NCBI RefSeq assembly: GCF_016907795.1
Contig: NZ_JAFBCR010000001.1
Location: forward strand, 1,364,001 to 1,428,000
Direction of reading: 5' to 3'
DNA: 64,000 nt
Source of the DNA: Kocuria palustris
Lineage (GTDB): Bacteria; Actinomycetota; Actinomycetes; Actinomycetales; Micrococcaceae
The stretch's first letter is position 1, and each line of letters begins with the position of its first letter. Below the pieces are notes generated by a model. That model was not told where the DNA came from and searched no databases. It saw nothing but the letters and a program-made list of their open reading frames with translations. Shown piece after piece: positions 45,607 to 54,782 of this stretch. Position numbers and translations under genes: made by a program.

Positions 45607-47717
45607 GAGTTCACCTTTCCGAAGATGTCGAGGATCTCCTCCGGAGTCTGCGCCGCCTCGAGCTGGGCGATGGTCTCCTTCTTGGAGAAGATCTTGGCGA
45701 TCTTGGACAGCAGGGCCATGTGGCCGCCGTCCGCACCGGCGATGCCGATCACGAAGCGGGTCTCCTTGCCGTTCCAGTCCACCGGCTCGTCGTAGCGGAT
45801 GAAGGACATGGCCGACGTGCGGATGGCCTCCTTCGCCTCGTTCGTGCCGTGCGGGATCGCCAGGCCGTTGCCCATGAACGTGGACACGGACTGCTCGCGC
45901 TCGTGCATGGCCGTCACGTAGGACTGCTCGACGGCGCCGACCTCGACCAGCAGGGCGCCGGCCTGGTCGATGGCCTCATCGCGCGAGGCGGCCCGGCCGT
46001 CCAGACGAATGGTCTGGGGCGTGAGCACCTTCTGGTCGTCCTGGTGCTCGGCGGCCTCGGAGGCCGGCGTGGGATCGGCCTGCGATCCGGCCGGAGCGGC
46101 GACGGCGGTCGCGGTGCCGGCTGCGGCGCCTGCTCCCGCACCAGCTGCGGCGGCGCTGCCCGAGGTGCCCTGCTCGGCCGGGATCTCAGCGGAGCCGGCC
46201 GAGCCGCCCTGACGCTGCTCGCGGATGAGCTCGACGATCTCGTCGTAGCGCGGGGACTGCATGAAGTTGTCCACCGTGACGTGATGCGCCGAGGGCGTGG
46301 GGGTCGCCGCGCGATCGGCCAGGTCCTCGTGCGAGACGAGCAGGTCGTACTCGTCCGTGAGCGAGTTGATGGCCTTGTTGACCACGGTGACGTCGCCGCC
46401 GAAGCCGGCGTCCTTGATCTTGCTGCGCAGGACCGAGGCGCCCATGGCGGAGGAGCCCATGCCGGCGTCGCAGGCGAAGACGATGGACTTGATCTCGGGG
46501 ATCGAGCCGGCGGAAGCACCTGCAGCGTCGGCGGCGCCGCCGGCTGCGAACATGCCGCCCACGGAGGACTTCTTGCCCTTCATGGCCTCCATGTCGGCGG
46601 CCGCCTTGGCCAGGTCGCCCTCGTCGCTCTTGGACATGCGCAGGATGGCGCAGGAGATCGCGGCGGAGACCACGGTGGCGGCCAGGAAGCCCAGGATCAC
46701 GCCGAGCATCTGGGCGGGCGGGGCGTTGCTGATGAGGAAGATGATCGAGCCCGGGGCAGCCGGTGAGCGCAGACCCGCGTCGAAGAGCAGCTCCACGAGC
46801 ACACCGGACATGCCGCCCAGGATGGTCGCGATGAGCAGCTGCGGCTTCATGAGCACGTACGGGAAGTAGATCTCGTGGATGCCGCCGAAGGTGTGGATGA
46901 TGGCCGCGGCCGGTGCGGAGCCCCGCGCCATGCCCTTGCCGAAGATCATGTAGCCGATCAGCACGCCCAGGCCGGGGCCGGGGTTGGCCTCCAGCAGGTA
47001 GAGGATCGAGTAGCCCTGCTCGAGGGACTGCTGGGTGCCCAGCGGGGTCAGGATGCCGTGGTTGATCGCGTTGTTCAGGAACAGGATCTTGGCCGGCTCG
47101 ATCAGCAGCGAGGCTAGGGGCAGCAACGAGCTGTCGATCAGGAACTCGACGGCCGCACCGGCGCCCGCCATGAGGAGCAGCATGATCGGGGCCAGCAGGA
47201 ACATGGAGGCGATCGCCATGATCGCGCCGATGATGCCCGCGGAGAAGTTGTTGACCAGCATCTCGAAGCCGGCGGGGATGCGGGGCACGGCCCACTGATC
47301 CCACGTCTTGATGACCCAGGCCGACAGCGGGCCCATGATCATGGCGCCCAGGAACATGGGCGAGGCGGGGGCGTCGCCGATGAACACCGGCGAGGAGGTC
47401 GCCAGGATGACACCCATGGTGCCCACTGCGCCCACGACGCCGCCGCGGACGTCCGCCACGAGCTTGCCGCCCGTGTAGGCGATCAGCAGGGGCAGCAGGT
47501 ACGTGACCATGGGCCCGACCATGGAGCCGATCTTCTCGTTCGGCGTGAAGCCGGCCGGGATGAACAGAGCGGTGATGATGCCCCAGGCGATGAAGGCGCC
47601 GATGTTCGGCATGATCATGGAGGAGAGGAAGGTGCCGAACTTCTGCACGCGGACGCGCGCTCCGCCCTTCTTCTTCTCGGTCTGCGCGGGGGCAGACGCG
47701 GTGGCGGTGGTGGACAA
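45603..47717 (-). CDS. mtlA: PTS mannitol transporter, EIICBA in one chain
   Basis: Imports and phosphorylates mannitol. Domain order is visible: EIIC membrane domain at ~25-350 (MIMPNIGAFIAWGIITALFIPAG; GGIHEIYFPYV), EIIB at ~405-500 with the phospho-Cys in FACDAGMGSSAMG, an Ala/Gly-rich linker at ~500-550, then EIIA with the phospho-His in LAIPHGTNEAKEA. 704 residues. The start is probably TTG at 47717 with GGGGAG 4-5 bases upstream; the frame further upstream has no family similarity. PTS EI and HPr must be encoded elsewhere. Confidence 0.93.
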   Translation of the reverse strand: MSTTATASAPAQTEKKKGGARVRVQKFGTFLSSMIMPNIGAFIAWGIITALFIPAGFTPNEKIGSMVGPMVTYLLPLLIAYTGGKLVADVRGGVVGAVGTMGVILATSSPVFIGDAPASPMFLGAMIMGPLSAWVIKTWDQWAVPRIPAGFEMLVNNFSAGIIGAIMAIASMFLLAPIMLLLMAGAGAAVEFLIDSSLLPLASLLIEPAKILFLNNAINHGILTPLGTQQSLEQGYSILYLLEANPGPGLGVLIGYMIFGKGMARGSAPAAAIIHTFGGIHEIYFPYVLMKPQLLIATILGGMSGVLVELLFDAGLRSPAAPGSIIFLISNAPPAQMLGVILGFLAATVVSAAISCAILRMSKSDEGDLAKAAADMEAMKGKKSSVGGMFAAGGAADAAGASAGSIPEIKSIVFACDAGMGSSAMGASVLRSKIKDAGFGGDVTVVNKAINSLTDEYDLLVSHEDLADRAATPTPSAHHVTVDNFMQSPRYDEIVELIREQRQGGSAGSAEIPAEQGTSGSAAAAGAGAGAAAGTATAVAAPAGSQADPTPASEAAEHQDDQKVLTPQTIRLDGRAASRDEAIDQAGALLVEVGAVEQSYVTAMHEREQSVSTFMGNGLAIPHGTNEAKEAIRTSAMSFIRYDEPVDWNGKETRFVIGIAGADGGHMALLSKIAKIFSKKETIAQLEAAQTPEEILDIFGKVNS

Positions 47718-48056
47718 GGGACTCCCCTGGTGTTTCAAGTCGCCTCGCCTTGAGGGGCAGGGCCTGCAAGCGGAGCTCACGGACCGGTCTCGAAGGCGGA
47801 GTCGAGCGGTGGTGCGGTCTCCGGTCGGAGGGCGCGGAAGGCGTCGGTCTCGACGCGCGTTCGATCAGCTGGTGGTGCGCTCACGATGAGCCCCACAAGG
47901 GGCAGTGCCCGGATGATGCCCACAGACTAATGCCCCGCGTCACACTTGTGAACACGCTGAAGCACATCTGACGCACTGGCCGTCTCAGATGTGTCCACAG
48001 GCCGCGGCGCAGGCACGAGGGTCCGAGGGCGAGCCCGCAGCGGTCCGGGCACGACG
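47718..48056 (-). promoter_or_regulatory. mtlA upstream region with two inverted repeats
   Basis: No gene is seen. TCACACTTGTGA (47940-47951) is a near-palindrome. CACATCTGA (47963-47971) and TCAGATGTG (47985-47993) are perfect 9-bp arms 13 bp apart. Both lie 220-280 bp upstream of the mtlA start and could bind a sugar or catabolite regulator, but no match to a named operator could be established. Confidence 0.35.
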
Positions 48057-48094
48057 ACGGGCCACCCTCCCCTGCGGCGGGGAGAGCGGCCCGT
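48057..48094 (-). terminator. Hairpin after the aldolase gene
   Basis: ACGGGCCACCCTCCCC (48057-48072) pairs with GGGGAGAGCGGCCCGT (48079-48094) with two mismatches and a 6-base loop. It lies 57 bp past the fba stop. Confidence 0.6.
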
Positions 48095-48150
48095 GGAGCC
48101 GACGACGACTGCGCGGTCAGCGCAGCGCGTCGGCGATGATCAGCAGAAGA

Positions 48151-49173
48151 TCACTTGACGCTGGTGCCGGCGGAGCCCAGGTTCTCGCAGGCCTGGACCA
48201 CGCGGGCGGCCATGCCGTCCTCGGCCTTGGCGCCCCAGACGCGGGGATCGTAGAGCTTCTTGTTGCCGACCTCGCCGTCGATTTTCAGCACGCCGTCGTA
48301 GTTGGCGAGCATGTGCCCGGCCACCGGGCGGGTGAAGGCGTACTGGGTGTCGGTGTCGACGTTCATCTTGATGACGCCGTAGGACACGGCATCCGCGATC
48401 TCCTGCTCGGAGGAGCCGGAGCCGCCGTGGAACACCAGGTCGAACGGGCGATCCTTGCCGTACTTCTGGCCGACCTCGTCCTGGATCTGCTTGAGCAGCT
48501 CGGGACGCAGCTTCACGTTGCCCGGCTTGTAGACGCCGTGCACGTTGCCGAAGGTCAGCGCCGTGATGTAGCGGCCCTTCTCGCCCAGGCCCAGGGCCTC
48601 GACGGTCTTGATGGCGTCATCGGTGGTGGTGTAGAGGGTGTCGTTGATCTCGCCCACGACACCGTCCTCCTCGCCGCCGACCGCGCCGATCTCGACCTCC
48701 AGGACGATGTGGGCCTTGCCGGTGCGCTCGATCAGATCCGCGCCGATGCGCAGGTTCTCGTCGAGGGCGATCGCGGAGCCGTCCCACATGTGCGACTGGA
48801 AGATGGGATCCTCGCCGCGGGCGACGGCCTTCTCCGACTCCTCCAGCAGCGGCAGCACGAAGCCCTCGAGCTTGTCCTGCGGGCAGTGGTCGGTGTGCAG
48901 GGCGATGTTGACGTCGTACTGCTTGGCGACCTCGCGGGCGAAGGCGGCGAAGGCCAGCGAGCCCACGACCATGTCCTTCTTGGAGGAGCCGGACCAGTAG
49001 GCGGCGCCGCCGGTGGAGACCTGCACGATGCCGTCCGAGCCGGCCTCCGCGAAGCCGCGGATGGCGGCGTTCAGGGTCTGAGAGGAGGTGACGTTGATCG
49101 CGGGGTACGCGAAGCCCTTCTCCTTGGCGGTGTCGAGCATCTGGCCGTAGACGTCAGGTGTGGCGATGGGCAT
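48151..49173 (-). CDS. fba: Class II fructose-bisphosphate aldolase
   Basis: Zinc-dependent aldolase of glycolysis, 340 residues. The family N-terminus YAYPAINVTSSQTLNAAIRG-like segment (FAYPAINVTSSQTLNA) and the zinc site IALHTDHCPQDK are clear, followed by SHMWDGSAIALDENL, the second zinc region VHGVYKPGN and VFHGGSGSSEQEI. ATG at 49173 follows a purine-rich stretch (AAGAAGGAG). The gene lies between the mannitol and exopolysaccharide units and appears to be transcribed alone. Confidence 0.96.
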   Translation of the reverse strand: MPIATPDVYGQMLDTAKEKGFAYPAINVTSSQTLNAAIRGFAEAGSDGIVQVSTGGAAYWSGSSKKDMVVGSLAFAAFAREVAKQYDVNIALHTDHCPQDKLEGFVLPLLEESEKAVARGEDPIFQSHMWDGSAIALDENLRIGADLIERTGKAHIVLEVEIGAVGGEEDGVVGEINDTLYTTTDDAIKTVEALGLGEKGRYITALTFGNVHGVYKPGNVKLRPELLKQIQDEVGQKYGKDRPFDLVFHGGSGSSEQEIADAVSYGVIKMNVDTDTQYAFTRPVAGHMLANYDGVLKIDGEVGNKKLYDPRVWGAKAEDGMAARVVQACENLGSAGTSVK

Positions 49174-49294
49174 GCCTGGCTCCTTCTTCCTCTGGAGGAT
49201 CTCCGGACGGACGCTGAGCTGCGCGGCCCGGTACGTGCTCCCTCCAGTCTAGGCCGTGCGTCCTCGCGGCGGCAGGCTCCTGCACCCGGTGGCC

Positions 49295-50386
49295 TCAGTT
49301 GCCGGTCGCGGCCGGGTCCACACGCAGCACGACGCCGCGATGCGGCTCCAGCACGATCGAGCCGCCCACGGTCCGACCCTGCCCGTCGACGAGCCCAGGA
49401 GGCAGATCGATCCGCCGCCGGCGTCGTCCGTCCTGGTTCAGGTTCACGGCGGCGAAGCCGTGCGCGAACCGCCGCTGCCAGACGTGCCGATCCCCCTGCG
49501 GCTCCTCGAGGGGGGCACCCAGGTCCATGTCGAGCTCGGGGACGTGCTGGAGCTTGGAGTAGTCGTCGTGGCCGGTGGCCGAGTAGGCACCGCGGCCCTC
49601 GCCGAAGATCCAGAAGGCCGCCAGGCCGTACAGGAAGTTCGGGTGGGTGTCGGTGCCGTCCGTGGGGACCCGCAGGATCGACAGCCCAGGCCCGGCAGCC
49701 TGGGGCAGCTGTGCCTCGGCGGTGACGGGGTCGAACAGGTCGGTGGGGCTGTAACCCAGCCAGACCTCCTCGAACCCGCCGCCCCAGCGCGCGTGCTCCT
49801 GCCAGCGCCCCGGTGTGCGCCGGGACTCGGCGATGTTGGGGATCAGCACCTTGCCGTGGTCCTGCAGCCCCGCCCCGGCCGCGGCCACGAGCTCGCCCAG
49901 GGCCTCGCGGATCTGCGCCATGGACTCGATCCCCTGAAGGGGCACGTCCAGGCCGTAGTAGTCGTCGTAGACGTCGTTGTCGGCCATGACGCCGTCGAAC
50001 GGGGAGCCCTCGAGCTCGGCCACGACATTTCGGACCCATCGCTGCCGATACCGCGGATCCCACACGGCCATCTGCCAGTGCCCCGGATAGCGCTGCCACT
50101 CGATCCGAGATCCGTCCGGGCGCCGGGCGAACCAGTCGCCGCCGGCGCCCTCGGCCTCCGCGTGGGAGACGCCCGAGGAGTAGACGGGCCCGGGCTCGTA
50201 GGAGCGCGTGGAGGACAGGCACTTGTAGCAGATGACCGTCATCTCCGGGCGGCGGCGCTTGAGCTGCGCCGCCGCCTCGAGCTCCCAGGGCTGCAGGATC
50301 GCTGCCCGGTAGTGCTCGGCTGCGAAGTCGAGCTCCTCCGGGCGCAGGGGCTCGCCGTAGCGGATCCAGGCCCCAGCACCGCTCAC
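49295..50386 (-). CDS. Putative glycoside hydrolase-like protein, paralogue 1
   Basis: 363 residues, no signal peptide. It resembles the uncharacterised glycosyl-hydrolase-like TIM-barrel families: ILQPWELEAAAQLKRRRPEMTV, GHWQMAVWDPRYRQRWVRNVV and SPFDGVMADNDVYDDYYGLD, whose acidic residues may be catalytic. The last ~60 residues look like a beta-sandwich cap (FAAVNLNQDGRRRRRIDLP). GTG at 50386 overlaps the PelF-like stop by 4 bp, so it belongs with the polysaccharide genes. A paralogue sits alone at 60257. It may act like the hydrolase part of PelA, but that is inference. Confidence 0.6.
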   Translation of the reverse strand: MSGAGAWIRYGEPLRPEELDFAAEHYRAAILQPWELEAAAQLKRRRPEMTVICYKCLSSTRSYEPGPVYSSGVSHAEAEGAGGDWFARRPDGSRIEWQRYPGHWQMAVWDPRYRQRWVRNVVAELEGSPFDGVMADNDVYDDYYGLDVPLQGIESMAQIREALGELVAAAGAGLQDHGKVLIPNIAESRRTPGRWQEHARWGGGFEEVWLGYSPTDLFDPVTAEAQLPQAAGPGLSILRVPTDGTDTHPNFLYGLAAFWIFGEGRGAYSATGHDDYSKLQHVPELDMDLGAPLEEPQGDRHVWQRRFAHGFAAVNLNQDGRRRRRIDLPPGLVDGQGRTVGGSIVLEPHRGVVLRVDPAATGN

Positions 50387-52197
50387 CGGCCGCGCCCGGA
50401 CTCGCGGATCGCCGCGAGGTCGAACACGGTGTCCAGCTGCGAGACCGCCGACTCGTCGGCCTGCTGGGCCGCAGCGGCCAGCGGGCCGTCCACCGGGTCG
50501 AGCAGCTCGTAGTCCTCGAGGTACAGCGAGGCCGGCACGCGGCCTGGGATCCCGCCGAGCATCCGGTAGAGCTGGTTGTAGGAGGCCATGACCTCGTGCA
50601 GCTGGAAGAAGTTCTGCACGCGGTCGCGAGCGGTCTGGCTGTAGGCGCGATAGCGCTCGGGATCGCTGATCACCGCGCGGATGCCGTCGGCCATCATGCG
50701 GGTGTCGCCAGCCTCCACGAGCTGACCGCAGGGGCCGTAGACCTCATCGTCGGCGCCCTTGAGGTCGTCCCAGATCAGCTGCTGCATGCCGCCCACGTTG
50801 GTGCCCACGGTGGGGATGCCGGCAGCCATGGCCTCCAGGACCACGATCGGCTGGCCCTCGTTGTAGGACGGCAGGACCAGCAGGTCGAACTCGTGCAGCA
50901 TCTCGCGCACGTTGACCGTGCCGTAGATCGTGACCATGTCCTCGAGGTCCAGGGCCTTGATCTTCTGCAGGCACATGTCGCGATAGCCCGGATCGTGCTC
51001 AGTGGGGCCCAGCACGTGCAGGTGCACGTTGCCGTGCCCGGACTCGCGCAGCATGGACATGGAGTCCAGCAGGTCGAGCAGGCCCTTGATGGGCACCAGG
51101 CGGGCGATGTAGACGAGGTTCCAGGTGTGGCTGGACGGATCCGCGAGCATGGACTGCATGGCCTCGGCCCGGGCCATGTACGGGCGCTCGAACTCGTCGA
51201 TGACCATGCCGTTGGGCAGCACGACCGCCTTGTCGATGTCCGAGCCCAGCGAGGCTGCCTCGGCGATCGCCGACGGGTAGAGGTAGGTGACCACCTTGGC
51301 CGACGGATAGCAGAAGTGGCCCATCTCGATCCACCAGGCCATCCAGGCCCGCTCCTCGGCGGAGACGTCGAAGGTGCGGTAGTCCCCGGAGGCGATCGGC
51401 AGGGCCATGTTGCGCCCCAGCAGGGTGTTCACGGTGTCGCGGACGTACAGGTTGTGCTCGGTGAGCAGGAAGGACGTGCCGTGCTCGCGCGCCGCGCCGG
51501 CGGCCATGAGCGAGGCATAGCCGGTCGTGTGCGCGTGGTAGACGCGGGCCCGCGGCATGGTCTCGCCCAGCACCGCATGCGCCAGCGAGAAGTAGTTGCG
51601 CAGCAGCCAGAACGCGTCCGACAGGGACATCCCGAGCCCCGGCAGGCGGCGGGAGACGCCCTCCATGAACTCGCGGGTGCCCAGCAGCGCCCACAGCGGG
51701 TACGTGCGGGTGGACTCGAGCATTCCTTCCTCGAGCAGCTCCCAGAGGGGGCCGTCCTCGCGGCGCTCGGACAGGGCCTCCAGGGCGTCGAAGAGCCGCT
51801 CCACGAGACGGCGGCGCTCGCTCGGGCTCATGCCCAGGGCCTCGGGGCGCACCGAGGAGAAGTCGTGGCGGTGCTCGTCGAGGGCCAGGAAGACCGGACG
51901 GACCCACTTCACGTTCGAGGGGACGTCGTAGAGATCCGTCAGCGGGGAGTTCGAGTCCCAGGCGATGTGGATGATGCCGAACTCGATGTCCGGGTTGCCC
52001 ACCACGATGTCGTGCACGACGGCCGAGACGCCGCCCTTGAGGTAGGGGTAGGTCGACTCCATGACGATCGCGACGTCGACCTCTGGGTAGCCCCCGCTGC
52101 GGGCGGCGACGGCCGGGATGGACATATCGGTCGAGGGCGTGCCGAAGTCGGGGCGACGGCGGCCGAGGGCGCTGGTGAGGTGGTCGAGGATGCTCAT
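50383..52197 (-). CDS. PelF-like GT4 glycosyltransferase
   Basis: Cytosolic polymerising glycosyltransferase. The PelF-type N-terminus AIVMESTYPYLKGGVSAVVHDIV (residues ~42-64) is diagnostic, with YHAHTTGYASLMAAGAA and LLTEHNLYVRD following. The GT4 second domain has VVLPNGMVIDEFE, YIARLVPIKGLLDLL and VLPSYNEGQPIVVLEAMAAGIPTVGTNVGG (EX7E). 604 residues, longer than the ~500 of PelF, with an extra ~40 N-terminal and ~50 C-terminal residues. ATG at 52197 follows AGGAG. In Pel systems PelF makes the polymer from UDP-sugars and PelG helps move it. Confidence 0.85.
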   Translation of the reverse strand: MSILDHLTSALGRRRPDFGTPSTDMSIPAVAARSGGYPEVDVAIVMESTYPYLKGGVSAVVHDIVVGNPDIEFGIIHIAWDSNSPLTDLYDVPSNVKWVRPVFLALDEHRHDFSSVRPEALGMSPSERRRLVERLFDALEALSERREDGPLWELLEEGMLESTRTYPLWALLGTREFMEGVSRRLPGLGMSLSDAFWLLRNYFSLAHAVLGETMPRARVYHAHTTGYASLMAAGAAREHGTSFLLTEHNLYVRDTVNTLLGRNMALPIASGDYRTFDVSAEERAWMAWWIEMGHFCYPSAKVVTYLYPSAIAEAASLGSDIDKAVVLPNGMVIDEFERPYMARAEAMQSMLADPSSHTWNLVYIARLVPIKGLLDLLDSMSMLRESGHGNVHLHVLGPTEHDPGYRDMCLQKIKALDLEDMVTIYGTVNVREMLHEFDLLVLPSYNEGQPIVVLEAMAAGIPTVGTNVGGMQQLIWDDLKGADDEVYGPCGQLVEAGDTRMMADGIRAVISDPERYRAYSQTARDRVQNFFQLHEVMASYNQLYRMLGGIPGRVPASLYLEDYELLDPVDGPLAAAAQQADESAVSQLDTVFDLAAIRESGRGR

Positions 52198-52315
52198 GCG
52201 GAAGTCTCCTGTGCGGCGATGCTGCGCGGGTCTGGGGGTACGGCGGACGACGGGGCGTCGGCAGGCGGGGCCTGCAGGGGGTCGGCGCGCGAGAGCCCGG
52301 CGCCGACCCGAGGGG

Positions 52316-53758
52316 TCACCAGGCGACGGCGTGGCGCCAGAAGAGCGTGTACTCCGGCTGCGACCAGTGCCGCTTGTAGAGGACCCAGGCGATCGTCACC
52401 AGGACCAGGTCGGCCAGCAGGACCACTCCGTAGGCGCTGAGCACCGGCAGCGCCGCGAAGGACAGCGCGAGCACGGCGATGTGGACGGCGCCCAGGGACT
52501 GCGGGGCGAACCGCTCGCCGATGTAGTCCAGCTCGTAGCTGAGCATGGTCAGCATCAGGAAGCACCAGGACGACAGGGCGACGACGACGGCGAGCATGAG
52601 CTGCTCGGGGAAGATCGAGCCCAGCACCAGGGAACAGGCCAGGGTGAGGACCATTCCCAGGGCGCCGGTGCGCAGCACCGAGCGGTCGATCACGCGGGCC
52701 AGGCGCCCGGAGGTCGAGACCAGCTCGTTCATGGACTCGCCCTGGATCGCGGCGTGCAGGCCCTGGATGGACTTGTCGACGGCGGGGGCGAGGTTCACGA
52801 AGTAGAAGTTGTAGGCCAGCACGGCGGGCAGCATGGCCATGAAGACCACGATCACGTGGAAGCCGCCGTCGGTGCTCAGGAAGAGCACGAACTTGTCCGC
52901 CCACAGCACGGCGCCGAGCAGCAGTCCGCGCACGAGGTCCTTGGCCACGTCCTGGTGCGCCAGGCGCTGCACGGCCGCGATGTGGCGCAGGTTCCCGCGG
53001 ATGAACCAGAGCTGGGTCGCGGCCGCGGCCAGCGGCGGCAGCCACACCCAGGTGGGGGCCACGGCCAGCGCCAGGGCGTAGGCGGCCCAGGCGGCGGCCC
53101 AGTGGCCGCGGTTCTGGCCCACGTTGGCGATCACGAGCGACTGGACGAACAGCAGGTGCAGGAGGCACAGCACTCCGTAGAGCCCCACGGCCTGCAGGTT
53201 CCACCCGGTGGCCAGCCACAGGGGCACGGCGAAGAGGACGACCAGCGGCATGGACTGCACGAACATGGGCAGCCAGCCCTGGCAGAACCGCCGTGCGATC
53301 CGGTCCATGTCCTTCTCGGCCATCATCTCGGCGATGCCGCGGTAGGCCGGCATGCAGGCCGCCTGGGCGAGCCAGGGGGTGGTGATCGAGCTGGCCAGGA
53401 TGATGTGCGTCAGCGAGACGCCCGCGAACTCCTGCTGGGAGATCGTCGGCGAGACCAGCGGGAACACGATGTTCAGCAGGATCAGCGGCGACAGGTAGAG
53501 CGCCAGGGCCACGCCCTGGCGCATGGTGCCCGCGCTCTCGTGCTCTCCCACGATCGCGGAGTTGAGCCTGGTGCTGGGCATGGACATCACGGTCACCAGG
53601 CCGATGACCACGCCGGCGGCCAGGACGATGCCGCGCTGCCCCTGGGGGACGCTCGGCAGCAGCAGCGGAACGGCCAGCGTGGCCAGTGCCGCGACGGCGA
53701 TGGTGATGATGCGTCGACGGCTGTAGGCGTCGTGAAGGACTTCGGACACGGTGGCCAT
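52316..53758 (-). CDS. PelG-like polysaccharide transporter
   Basis: 480 residues with about 12 hydrophobic helices, of the MOP-flippase-like PelG group. The segment MLTMLSYELDYIGERF and the loops around MPAYRGIAEMMAEKDMDRIARRF fit PelG. It is 118 bp upstream of the PelF-like gene on the same strand. ATG at 53758 follows GGGGAGAG. No PelD (c-di-GMP receptor), PelE or outer-membrane parts are present; a Gram-positive would not need the last. Confidence 0.78.
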   Translation of the reverse strand: MATVSEVLHDAYSRRRIITIAVAALATLAVPLLLPSVPQGQRGIVLAAGVVIGLVTVMSMPSTRLNSAIVGEHESAGTMRQGVALALYLSPLILLNIVFPLVSPTISQQEFAGVSLTHIILASSITTPWLAQAACMPAYRGIAEMMAEKDMDRIARRFCQGWLPMFVQSMPLVVLFAVPLWLATGWNLQAVGLYGVLCLLHLLFVQSLVIANVGQNRGHWAAAWAAYALALAVAPTWVWLPPLAAAATQLWFIRGNLRHIAAVQRLAHQDVAKDLVRGLLLGAVLWADKFVLFLSTDGGFHVIVVFMAMLPAVLAYNFYFVNLAPAVDKSIQGLHAAIQGESMNELVSTSGRLARVIDRSVLRTGALGMVLTLACSLVLGSIFPEQLMLAVVVALSSWCFLMLTMLSYELDYIGERFAPQSLGAVHIAVLALSFAALPVLSAYGVVLLADLVLVTIAWVLYKRHWSQPEYTLFWRHAVAW

Positions 53759-54131
53759 GGCTCTCCCCGGAAATCGTGCGCCGACGAGATGACATGCTTG
53801 CGGACCCCCCGGTCCTCACGGACTCCCCGGCCCGCTGAGCTGTCGGACATTCCTGCGGGAATGGTCGTCGCGCCCCTCAAGAATGGGCCGAGACGACGGG
53901 AGCATTCACGTCTTTTCGCGGTGACCTGCATCACGGATCCGCCCCAATCAGGGACGATGAACTGTCATAGAGGGAGGCCATGCCTGCGATCATGCGGATC
54001 GTTCATTTTCAGGACACGACCGCGATCACACCTGTTCGCGCTGGTCGCAGCGGACTATGACGAGTTGCTACGCGCCGGTACGATGAATTCGCACTTATAA
54101 AGGTGCAATAGCAGTTCTAAAGAGGCAGGTC
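53759..54131. other. Gene-free region upstream of the Pel-like cluster
   Basis: This 373-bp stretch is visibly more AT-rich than its surroundings, especially 54000-54120, and presumably holds the promoter of the Pel-like cluster. No convincing frame, terminator or known operator was found. GCACTTATAAAGGTGC at 54091-54106 is only a partial palindrome. Confidence 0.4.
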
Positions 54132-54782
54132 TCAGCTCCCACCAGCGGGGATCTGCCCGTGGACATGCCGTCGGATCCACGCATGCATCGTCACGGCTGC
54201 CGCGGCACCGGCATTGATCGAGCGGGTCGAGCCGAACTGCTCGATCGCCACGGTGGCCGCTGCCGCCTCCAGGACCTCGGGCGAGACGCCGGGGCCCTCC
54301 TGCCCGAACAGCAGGACGCAGCGCTGCGGCAGGTCGAAGAGCTCGAGCGGCTCGGAGCCTGCCACGTTGTCCACCGCGATCACCGGCAGCCCCTCCTGCC
54401 GGGTCCAGGCCAGGAACTGCTCCGTGCTGGGGTGGTGGCGCAGATGCTGGTAGCGATCCGTCACCATGGCCCCGCGCCGGTTCCAGCGGCGGCGCCCGAT
54501 GATGTGCACCTCCCTGGCCAGGAAGGCATTCGCGGTGCGCACCACCGAGCCGATGTTGAAGTCGTGGCCCCAGTTCTCGATCGCCACGTGGAAGCCGTGG
54601 CGCCGCTCGTCGAGGGCGGCCACGATGGCCTCCAGCCGCCAGTAGCGGAACTCGTCGACCACGTTGCGGCGGTCGCCGTGGCGCAGCAGCTCGGGGTCCC
54701 AGTGCTCACCGTCCGGCCATGGGCCCTCCCACGGGCCGACGCCGACCTGGTGCGGCCCGTCTTCCGCCGGAGGCTCAGTCAA
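54132..54782 (-). CDS. SpoU/TrmH-family RNA 2'-O-methyltransferase
   Basis: SPOUT-fold methyltransferase, 216 residues. The three family motifs are clear: motif 1 GHDFNIGSVVRTANAF, motif 2 RCVLLFGQEGPGVSPEVLEAA, and motif 3 GSTRSINAGAAAAVTMHAW. The N-terminal ~45 residues are variable. The RNA target (tRNA or rRNA) cannot be told. The start region overlaps the pyrE 3' end by 8 bp, so the two are co-transcribed. Confidence 0.9.
   Translation of the reverse strand: MTEPPAEDGPHQVGVGPWEGPWPDGEHWDPELLRHGDRRNVVDEFRYWRLEAIVAALDERRHGFHVAIENWGHDFNIGSVVRTANAFLAREVHIIGRRRWNRRGAMVTDRYQHLRHHPSTEQFLAWTRQEGLPVIAVDNVAGSEPLELFDLPQRCVLLFGQEGPGVSPEVLEAAAATVAIEQFGSTRSINAGAAAAVTMHAWIRRHVHGQIPAGGS

Noticed and set aside
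53593-53934. Small minus-strand protein upstream of the PelG-like gene
   Set aside because: The frame has no ribosome site or family signal and overlaps the PelG-like start in another frame.
54091-54106. Palindromic operator for the Pel-like cluster
   Set aside because: Only the outer GCAC/GTGC bases pair well; the middle is asymmetric, so chance is likely.
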